From contig QCFN01000003.1 of the NCBI GenBank assembly GCA_003280245.1, forward strand, positions 29,139 to 93,138: 64,000 nt of DNA, read 5' to 3'. Below are positions 56,521-64,000 of the stretch, piece after piece (positions within the stretch are counted from its first letter, which is position 1; every line of letters starts with the position of its first letter). Under the pieces are notes generated by a model. It was not told the DNA's origin and did not search any database. It worked only from the letters and a program-made list of their open reading frames with translations. Position numbers and translations under genes: made by a program. The stretch is from Prochlorococcus sp. AG-363-J23. GTDB lineage: Bacteria; Cyanobacteriota; Cyanobacteriia; PCC-6307; Cyanobiaceae.

Positions 56521-56927
56521 GTAGAAAGCAGGTCGTAAGCCGGGTTCTGTTCATCATTCATTTCGATTGACGGGTAATCATCTATCTGGGACTGTTGTTA
56601 CCAACAGCCTCAAGCGGCTCTTTCAATGGAACTGAGCGGATGGCCAGCTTTTGTTCCTTGGCCTTGCTCCCGGCCGGGGTTTACCTAGCCAGCACCTCTC
56701 GATGCTGCTGGTGCGCTTTTACCGCACCTTTGCACCCTTGCCTGTGCCTATAGGAAGCCCTATATGGCCATCGGCGGTGTGTTTCTGTGGCACTATCCTC
56801 ACGGTCACCCGCACTGGGCATTACCCAGCAAGCTTGGCCATCAGGGAGCCCGGACTTTCCTCAAATGAGACTTGCTTAACCAGTGGTTAGTAGGGTCACA
56901 TTTGCGATTACCTCTCCTGCTTTCTAC
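56521..56927 (-). ncRNA. rnpB: RNase P RNA (bacterial type A)
   Basis: Minus strand contains 'GAGGAAAGTCCGGGCTCCC' and 3' 'AGAACCCGGCTTACGACCTGCTTTCTAC'; ends are complementary (GTAGAAAGCAGG/CCTGCTTTCTAC). Confidence 0.93.
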
Positions 56928-56962
56928 ATTCATGATGCCTTGTGGGCATAATTCTTTCCATG

Positions 56963-57036
<74 letters not shown>

Positions 57037-57142
57037 TTTTTCAGAAAAACTTAAGACCTGGTGTATATCTATTGGCTACTACATATGGTGGACTGGTGAA
57101 ACGTCACGCTGTCTCTAGCGTAACCTTAGTGAATCAGGTGCC

Positions 57143-57472
57143 ATGACCCAGCTTCATGATTTACGGCTTCGCCTTCTTGTTCAGCAAGAAAGTGAAAACA
57201 TTGCCAAAACTCAGCCCACTGAGTTGGATCTTTCAATTGTCCAAGCAAGATGTCTTTGCTGGTTGGCTTTATTAGCTGAGGCGCATGAAGATCAGGCGAG
57301 TGATGCTGAAAGACGAGGTGATACTGAGCAAGCAATGGGATGGTTTGCAGATTCGATGAGGTTGAGGGATGTTATTCAGGTCGTAACAACTATTGAGATT
57401 CCTTTACCAGGAAGCTCTGAGACTGGAGAAGAAGAAGATCTTTCTTCGGGAGATACGTCGATGGAGGCATAG
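57143..57472 (+). CDS. conserved hypothetical protein
   Basis: 109 aa ORF with ATG start; acidic C-terminus 'SETGEEEDLSSGDTSMEA'. Confidence 0.7.
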   Translation: MTQLHDLRLRLLVQQESENIAKTQPTELDLSIVQARCLCWLALLAEAHEDQASDAERRGDTEQAMGWFADSMRLRDVIQVVTTIEIPLPGSSETGEEEDLSSGDTSMEA

Positions 57473-57509
57473 AGGATGCCATGATGGGTGTTGACTTTGA
57501 GGGACTCTC

Positions 57510-57977
57510 GTGCCTGAAGAGCCTTGCCAATGCCCTGATTGCCAACGGTTTTACAGGGAACATGATCGATTGATACGCGAAGCTCCTACCTTGCGTCAGC
57601 AACAAGAACTGAACTGGGCTGCATTGCAGTCCTTTAGAACTCTCGCAGGGAAGGTTCTTGAAGAGCTTCAGAAACAATCGAGTTCATCCACCCTGGACGA
57701 AATATCAGAATCCAAAGATAAAGTCCTTTCAGGTGTTGATTTGGATTATCACAGTGATTCGTTGCAGCAAGCAATTGCTGATTTAGAGAACATCAATGCT
57801 CATTTGTTCTCTATCGAAGCATTGATGGAGAGAATCTTTGATGTAAAGGTTCCAGATTCGATAGAAAAGAAATTTCGTGAGTTAGCAGGGGAATTAGCAC
57901 CTGATCCTTTAAATGTTGACCGTTTACGTTTAAACAGACTTCTTCATCAGACGCCCGACTTGCCAGATCGAAACTAG
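57510..57977 (+). CDS. conserved hypothetical protein with N-terminal Cys motif
   Basis: 155 aa ORF; 'PEEPCQCPDCQRFYREHDRL' CxCxxC cluster. Confidence 0.7.
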   Translation: MPEEPCQCPDCQRFYREHDRLIREAPTLRQQQELNWAALQSFRTLAGKVLEELQKQSSSSTLDEISESKDKVLSGVDLDYHSDSLQQAIADLENINAHLFSIEALMERIFDVKVPDSIEKKFRELAGELAPDPLNVDRLRLNRLLHQTPDLPDRN

Positions 57978-57992
57978 ATATTTCATTACAAA

Positions 57993-60515
57993 TTAACGAA
58001 CGTCACAAGTTATTTCTACTGGCCTTGGATTAGTTTTCCAGATTGATTTGCAATATTCTTGAATTGAACGATCTGAAGAGAAAAATCCTGATCGAGCTGT
58101 ATTAAGAAGAGACATTCGATTCCAATGTTTACGATCTGTCCATGCCCTACTGACATTGTCTTGAGCCCTTAAGTAATCTGCAAAGTCTGCCATTACAAAG
58201 AATGGATCATGCTCTACAAGATTTTGGAGAAGTGGCTTAAAGAGGTCGCTATCTCCATTGCTGAAATGACCGACTTGTATTAAACGAAGTGCTTCCGAAA
58301 GTTCGGGAAGATTTTGAATTACTTTTTTAGGTTGATAATTATTCTGGCGTAAATTCATTATTTCAGATTCAGTTTTACCAAAGAGGAAGAAATTATCTGC
58401 TCCAACCTGCTCCCTAATTTCAATATTTGCTCCGTCAAGAGTACCTATAGTGAGTGCACCATTCATTGCAAATTTCATATTTCCAGTACCAGAAGCTTCC
58501 TTCCCCGCAGTAGATATTTGTTCGGATAAATCAGTTGCGGGATAAACTTGTTCTCCTAGTTTTACGCTGTAGTCTGGAAGGAAAATAACTCTTAACTTTC
58601 CTTCCATATCAGGATCTGAATTGATGGTTTCTGCTACCCCATTAATAAAACGAATGATTAATTTAGCCATGAAGTATCCAGGAGCTGCTTTGCCGCCAAA
58701 GATCACTGTTCTAGGAGCCATACCTTGTGCTTGTCCATTTTTAATTCTTAAATATTGAGCAATTATCTGTATAACATTCAAATGTTGACGCTTGTATTCA
58801 TGGATTCTCTTTACTTGAACGTCAAATAGACTGCAGGGATCCACTAAAACGCCTGTCTGACGATGAATAAAACCTGATAATTTTCTTTTGACCGAGAGTT
58901 TTCTGGCCCCAAATTCTTCAAGGAAAGAAGAGTCATCTTCTAATTTTTCTAGGTTATTTAGTAATTTCATATCTGTTAACCAATTAGGCCCAAGGTGATT
59001 TTCGAGCAGGGCTGACATTTCTGGATTTGCTAGTGCTACCCATCTTCTTGGGTTTACTCCATTAGTAACATTGGTGAATTTCTCGGGCCAAAGCTTGGCA
59101 AATTCGGGTAATAGTTCTCTTTTTAGTAAATCCGAATGGAGGGCTGCAACTCCATTTATATGGTGTGATCCGATTGTTGCTAAGTGAGCCATTCGAATGG
59201 CTTTCCCACCCTCCTCATCAATGATTGAGAGCTTTCTTTGAATTTGATCATTACCTGGGTATCTCAAGCGTATTTGCTGTAAAAAACGTCGATTAATTTC
59301 ATAAATAATTTCTAAATGTCTGGGAAGTAGACTCTCAAAGAGAGAGAGATCCCATTTTTCGAGGGCTTCCGGAAGTAAAGTGTGGTTTGTATAAGCTAGT
59401 GAGTTAGTTGTTATTTCCCAGGCTTTTTCCCAATCAAGTCTACGATCATCTACTAGCAGTCTCATTAGCTCAGCAACTGCAATTGCTGGATGAGTATCAT
59501 TAAGTTGAACAGACCAATGTTGAGGAAAGTTAGTTATAGGAATGTTTTGTTTTTCAAGACTTCTAAGCATGTCTTGAAGTGAGCAACTTACAAAAAAGTG
59601 TTGTTGTTTTAGGCGTAGCCTTCGGCCTTCATCTGTTCCGTCATTGGGATACAGAACTTTAGAGAGAGTTTCTGATCCAACTTTTTCTTCGACAGCTCCA
59701 TAATAGTCACCAATATTGAATGCATAGAAATCAAAGCTTTCTGTTGCATCTGCTCGCCAGAGTCTCAATCGGTTGCAGGTATTTACTTGATAGCCAAGTA
59801 CAGGTACGTCGTGTGGAATCCCAATTGCATGCTCGCTTGGGATCCATCGAGAACGGTAGTTACCTTGATCATCGATGTAACTTTCTGTATGTCCACCAAA
59901 TCCAACAAAACATGCTTCATCGGGTTGAGGTAGCTCCCATGGCCACCCACCTTTTAGCCACTTGTCAGTAACTTCGACTTGCCACCCATCACGAATAATT
60001 TGATTAAAGATGCCAAATTCGTATCGAATTCCATAACCTGCAGCTGGGACTTGCAAACTTGCCAAAGACTCCATGTAACAAGCTGCCAGTCTTCCGAGTC
60101 CTCCATTCCCTAGGCCAGGTTCTTCTTCGACTTCTAAAATATGACTGAGAGATTCGATTCCAAAGCTGCGCAATGCTTGCTCAGCTTCTTTTTGAATCCC
60201 AAGATTTAGAAGATTATTGTTTAACTGAGGTCCAATTAGAAATTCAGCGGAAAGATAAGCAACTGTCTTATGAGGTTTGGCTCTTATGGCTTCTTGACTG
60301 GCTAGATACCTAGTCATTAATCGATCCCTTACTGCATAACTCAGAGCCATGTAGAGATCATGGAGACTCGCCGTTGGGGCGAGTTTTCCCAATGTGAAGA
60401 AAAGGTGCTCAGTCATGCCATCGAATACCGCCTTGGCGTCATTTCCTGAACGTTCTGGGTCGGCGTAGCAGCCAGGTGTTGGCAATCGCAGATCTAGAGG
60501 CTGGGTGCTACTCAT
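57993..60515 (-). CDS. glgP: glycogen/starch phosphorylase
   Basis: 'TVAYLSAEFLIGPQLNNNLLNLGI', PLP site 'ISTAGKEASGTGNMKFAMNGALTIGTLDGANIEI'. Confidence 0.97.
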   Translation of the reverse strand: MSSTQPLDLRLPTPGCYADPERSGNDAKAVFDGMTEHLFFTLGKLAPTASLHDLYMALSYAVRDRLMTRYLASQEAIRAKPHKTVAYLSAEFLIGPQLNNNLLNLGIQKEAEQALRSFGIESLSHILEVEEEPGLGNGGLGRLAACYMESLASLQVPAAGYGIRYEFGIFNQIIRDGWQVEVTDKWLKGGWPWELPQPDEACFVGFGGHTESYIDDQGNYRSRWIPSEHAIGIPHDVPVLGYQVNTCNRLRLWRADATESFDFYAFNIGDYYGAVEEKVGSETLSKVLYPNDGTDEGRRLRLKQQHFFVSCSLQDMLRSLEKQNIPITNFPQHWSVQLNDTHPAIAVAELMRLLVDDRRLDWEKAWEITTNSLAYTNHTLLPEALEKWDLSLFESLLPRHLEIIYEINRRFLQQIRLRYPGNDQIQRKLSIIDEEGGKAIRMAHLATIGSHHINGVAALHSDLLKRELLPEFAKLWPEKFTNVTNGVNPRRWVALANPEMSALLENHLGPNWLTDMKLLNNLEKLEDDSSFLEEFGARKLSVKRKLSGFIHRQTGVLVDPCSLFDVQVKRIHEYKRQHLNVIQIIAQYLRIKNGQAQGMAPRTVIFGGKAAPGYFMAKLIIRFINGVAETINSDPDMEGKLRVIFLPDYSVKLGEQVYPATDLSEQISTAGKEASGTGNMKFAMNGALTIGTLDGANIEIREQVGADNFFLFGKTESEIMNLRQNNYQPKKVIQNLPELSEALRLIQVGHFSNGDSDLFKPLLQNLVEHDPFFVMADFADYLRAQDNVSRAWTDRKHWNRMSLLNTARSGFFSSDRSIQEYCKSIWKTNPRPVEITCDVR

Positions 60516-60870
60516 GAAGGCTCAGAGAATGTTTTGACGAGAATTGACCTTGCTAGGTGAAGGTGATATTTGAGAGTTGTTTCAGATCCTGCGATTTTGC
60601 AGTCCTTGAAAATCTTTGTTCCCAAGATCAATTAAGAAAAATTGAGTTGGGTTTGACCGATGTTTTGAGGCTTTTTAAGCGTTATGTGGTGGATGCATTC
60701 CTGCAAAAACAAGTATTGAGCTACCGCTGGACAGTAGCGTTGGTTTTGGTCTGAGTTGCTTAGTGACTTCAGATCAACACCATGATTGCTCTAAAACTAG
60801 GTTTTATTGATCTGTAGGTAGAGACCATGGTCATCTATGTTTCAAAAGAGGATTTAAATATTTACTCTCT

Positions 60871-62244
60871 ATGCTTCTGAATACAATGTTGTCCGTGCTC
60901 AGCACTCATGACGTTGAAGTTGCTGAAACTCTTATAGGCGTTATTAATTTCTTGCTGATTTTTGTTGCAGCAAGAACCTTGGCTGAGATTTTAGTTCGTT
61001 TGCACCTTCCAACAATTGTTGGAGAGCTACTTGCTGGTGTATTAATTGGCGCATCTGGCTTTCATCTCTTGCTGCCTCCCGCGACGAGTGCACATTTAAA
61101 TGAAGGGTTCGTGAATCTAATTAGTTCTTTGGCTTCGGTTCCACCTGAGGCTGTGCCAGATTTATATTTTGAGACTTTCCCATCATTACAGGCAGTAGCA
61201 ACTCTTGGCTTATATGCACTGTTATTTCTGACTGGTTTAGAAAGTGAACTGGAAGAACTTGTAGCAGTTGGAGTTCAGGCATTTACTGTCGCAATGGCAG
61301 GTGTGATTTTGCCTTTTGCGTTTGGAACTCTAGGTTTGATGTTTATTTTTAATGTTGATTTGATACCTGCAATTTTTGCTGGAGCGTCTATGACAGCAAC
61401 AAGTATTGGTATAACAGCTAGTGTGTTTGGAGAGCTTGGTTATTTAAAAACTAGGGAAGGTCAGATTGTTATCGGAGCTGCCGTTTTAGATGACATATTA
61501 GGAATTGTTATTTTAGCAGTAGTTGTTGCTCTAGCTACAGGAGGATCACTTGAAATTGCACCAATAGTCAAGCTTGTTTTAGCTGCGACAGTTTTTGTGA
61601 TTGGTGCAATTGCGCTTAGTCGAACGGCGGCTCCAGCTTTTGATTGGTTATTAGATCGACTTAAAGCTCCCGGGGCCGTAGTTGTAGCTTCGTTTGTGAT
61701 ATTAGTATTCAGCTGCTTTGTTGCGACTGCAATTGGTTTGGAAGCTGCTTTAGGAGCTTTTGCGGCAGGTTTGATACTTAGTGGTTCTAAAAATAATCAT
61801 GCAATTCAGCAGTCCGTTTTGCCACTTGTATCTTTGTTTGCAACTATTTTCTTTGTTTTGGTTGGTGCTGGTATGGATTTGTCAGTCATTAATCCTTTAG
61901 ATCCTGGAAGTCGTTCTGCACTTGTAGTTGCTGGATTTCTTGTGGTTGTGGCGATTGTGGGAAAAATTGCCGCTGGTTGGTCTTTCTTAATTGATAAACC
62001 CACAAATCGTTTGGTAGTTGGCTTAGGCATGATGCCGCGAGGAGAGGTTGGCTTGATTTTCCTGGGTCTAGGAACTAGTGCTGGGCTTCTTACTCCTTCA
62101 TTAGAGGCAGCAATTTTATTGATGGTGATAGGAACCACTTTCCTTGCACCAGTTCTCTTGAGGTTGGTTTTGAAAGATAAACCTCCTGGGGGTGGAAATT
62201 CCATTTCTGATGACGTAGCCGCTAATCCAGTAGGACTTCTATAA
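60871..62244 (+). CDS. CPA2-type Na+(K+)/H+ antiporter
   Basis: 'LHLPTIVGELLAGVLIGASGFHL', 'LTGLESELEELVAVG', 'GMMPRGEVGLIFLGLGTSAGLL'. Confidence 0.92.
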   Translation: MLLNTMLSVLSTHDVEVAETLIGVINFLLIFVAARTLAEILVRLHLPTIVGELLAGVLIGASGFHLLLPPATSAHLNEGFVNLISSLASVPPEAVPDLYFETFPSLQAVATLGLYALLFLTGLESELEELVAVGVQAFTVAMAGVILPFAFGTLGLMFIFNVDLIPAIFAGASMTATSIGITASVFGELGYLKTREGQIVIGAAVLDDILGIVILAVVVALATGGSLEIAPIVKLVLAATVFVIGAIALSRTAAPAFDWLLDRLKAPGAVVVASFVILVFSCFVATAIGLEAALGAFAAGLILSGSKNNHAIQQSVLPLVSLFATIFFVLVGAGMDLSVINPLDPGSRSALVVAGFLVVVAIVGKIAAGWSFLIDKPTNRLVVGLGMMPRGEVGLIFLGLGTSAGLLTPSLEAAILLMVIGTTFLAPVLLRLVLKDKPPGGGNSISDDVAANPVGLL

Positions 62245-62345
62245 AGGTTTATATATATTCCTTCGTTTGATAAGTCACTTGGGCTGACTCTTATAAGGCA
62301 TATTTTCATACGAGTGTTTAGCATCACATTCATGTCTAAGCTGAA

Positions 62346-63260
62346 GTGATGTCTGCGCCAGAGATTTTCAAAAATAATCCATGGGAGTACTTAGGCCATT
62401 CTGTTCATTATGTGAGTAGTGAGCCAGGTAAGGACTTCGCCAATCAAGGGGCTATAGAAAATTCCCCAGCTATTCTTCTCGTCCATGGCTTTGGTGCCTC
62501 CACTCATCATTGGAGGCACAATATTCCTGTACTTTCAAAAACTCATGAAGTTCATGCTTTAGACCTTTTGGGGTTTGGTCGAAGTGCAAAGCCATCCGAC
62601 CTTAATTATGGAGGTGCACTTTGGCGCGATCAGGTTGTGGCTTACGTGAGGGAGAAGATTGGTCGGCCGACTGTTCTTGTTGGCAATTCTTTGGGGGGTT
62701 ATGCCGCATTGGCGGCAGGATCGAATCTTGGAGATGACGCTGCAGGTGTTGTTTTGCTTAATGCTGCAGGGTATTTCAGTGATGAAAGGCGACCAGCTAA
62801 AGGTTTCATGGCAAAGCTTCGTAGAACTGTTGGTGGAGGGTTATTGAAGGATCCTTTGGTTCAGAGATTGATCTTTGAGAATCTGCGACAGCCATCAACT
62901 ATTAGGAGGACACTTAATCAGGTATATATCGATCGGACAAATGTCGACGATGAACTTGTTGAGGCAATTCGAAGGCCTTCACTAGATGAGGGTGCATTTA
63001 AGGTTTTTCGAAGTGTTTTTGATACAAGGGGTCCACAGGGAGAGCCTTTGGATAAATTATTTTCTCAGTTGCGCTCACCATTGCTTTTGCTGTGGGGGAA
63101 ACGTGATCCTTGGATGAATGCTGAGGGAAAACGTGCCAGCTTTTTAAAGCATGCTCCCTCAGCTACTACAGAGGTCGTTTTAGATGCTGGCCATTGTCCT
63201 CATGATGAGGTTCCAGATCAAGTCAATGCTGCTTTATTGGAGTGGTTAAGTTCTCGTTAG
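62346..63260 (+). CDS. alpha/beta hydrolase
   Basis: 'LLVHGFGASTHHWRHNIPVL', 'LVGNSLGGYAALAAG', 'DAGHCPHDEVPDQVNAALLEWL'. Confidence 0.92.
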   Translation: MMSAPEIFKNNPWEYLGHSVHYVSSEPGKDFANQGAIENSPAILLVHGFGASTHHWRHNIPVLSKTHEVHALDLLGFGRSAKPSDLNYGGALWRDQVVAYVREKIGRPTVLVGNSLGGYAALAAGSNLGDDAAGVVLLNAAGYFSDERRPAKGFMAKLRRTVGGGLLKDPLVQRLIFENLRQPSTIRRTLNQVYIDRTNVDDELVEAIRRPSLDEGAFKVFRSVFDTRGPQGEPLDKLFSQLRSPLLLLWGKRDPWMNAEGKRASFLKHAPSATTEVVLDAGHCPHDEVPDQVNAALLEWLSSR

Positions 63261-63312
63261 TTCGATGTAATTAAATCATCATATTTAGATAGTCTTTCTT
63301 ATAACTACCAGT

Positions 63313-64000
63313 TTATCTTTCCTGTAGATAGTTTTCGCAGACTCCTGGTAATCTTCCTTTTGATAATTGATTCTTGGGATCAAACTGTGATTTTATGGCG
63401 GTAATAATTCTTTTTGAGCTTGAGTCAAGCCATGCTGGCAGCCTTTCTGCCAGGGTATTGTTTTGAATTAATAGTGTTGCTTGACCATTTAGCTCGTGGA
63501 CTTTATCCCTTAATTTTTGAACTTGATGAACTGAGTTAATCTCATTTTCTTCAATTGAACCATCTTGCCACAAATCACCTATTCCAGCTCCAGCACTAAT
63601 CCTTAGCTGCCAATGCTTCAGGACTTTAATTTCTTCACTTTCTAGAAAAAGGGAAGAATTTGCTGGTGGTAAAGAAATTCGAATAAGCCAATTTGTCGAC
63701 TTTGAATTTTCTGCTTGAATTAGTGGTCCTGTCCATTTAAATCTTGTTATTTGAAGATGATGAGAATTGGCAGCTTTTTCAAGTAACAAGAATTGATTCT
63801 CTATGGCTGATTTGCTAATACTTGCTAGGCCAAGCTCTAAAGACCAGTTTGAATCGCTGTTTCCTGTCCAATCTATATATTCAGGTGTGAGGCTGGAACG
63901 GATGATTTCAGCACGTAGATTTTCTAGATTGATAATTGATCCATCAATTTTTAATCGTGTTCGAAAATGTCTTATAGGTTTTGTTCTGAAAGTTAATTCT
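63313..64000 (-). CDS. FAD-linked oxidase, glycolate oxidase subunit GlcE-like (5' truncated by window edge)
   Basis: C-terminal 'SSKRIITAIKSQFDPKNQLSKGRLPGV'; reading frame continues open upstream of listed ORF start (63789) to base 64000. Confidence 0.7.
   Translation of the reverse strand, partial: ELTFRTKPIRHFRTRLKIDGSIINLENLRAEIIRSSLTPEYIDWTGNSDSNWSLELGLASISKSAIENQFLLLEKAANSHHLQITRFKWTGPLIQAENSKSTNWLIRISLPPANSSLFLESEEIKVLKHWQLRISAGAGIGDLWQDGSIEENEINSVHQVQKLRDKVHELNGQATLLIQNNTLAERLPAWLDSSSKRIITAIKSQFDPKNQLSKGRLPGVCENYLQER

Noticed and set aside
56651-56890. 79 aa ORF inside rnpB
   Set aside because: Antisense to the RNase P RNA; fully explained by the conserved RNA.
60557-60754. 65 aa ORF between glgP and the antiporter
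   Set aside because: No motif, no clear RBS; cannot be separated from a chance ORF without comparative data.

Overview
This 64 kb window looks like a picocyanobacterial chromosome segment. It is most likely Prochlorococcus, judging from psaC, ndhS, rpaB, glmS, compact gene order and low GC; the species call is an inference. Three parts stand out. (1) The left end (1-14.7 kb) is an accessory surface-polysaccharide region. It holds a partial glycosyltransferase, a repeat-rich GGxGND (RTX-like) protein ending in a strong double hairpin, and a mostly minus-strand wbp/wbm-like nucleotide-sugar cluster (dehydrogenase, Gfo/Idh oxidoreductase, acetyltransferase, DegT aminotransferase, epimerase, asparagine-synthase-like amidotransferase, WbmS-like deacetylase), plus an unusual FkbM methyltransferase with a possible C-terminal oxygenase domain. 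(2) The core runs from cysE to the right edge and includes infC, miaA, gyrB, paired crcB, mgtE, a group 2 sigma factor, mutY, tsaE, ahcY, ssb, mreBCD, rpaB, lysS, smpB, ruvB, thiC with a TPP riboswitch, tkt, fabF, acpP, psaC, glmS, manC, rimM, ndhS, rnc, rnpB RNA, tRNA-Arg(CCU), glgP and a Na+/H+ antiporter. (3) Small, poorly characterised picocyanobacterial proteins are scattered between these. I saw no CRISPR array, prophage or IS element. The observations most worth follow-up are the widely spaced GGxGND repeat protein, the putative uronamide sugar pathway, the FkbM fusion, and the psaC 3' hairpin whose outer stem includes the glmS start codon. All family names come from reading the translated sequences; no database search was run.
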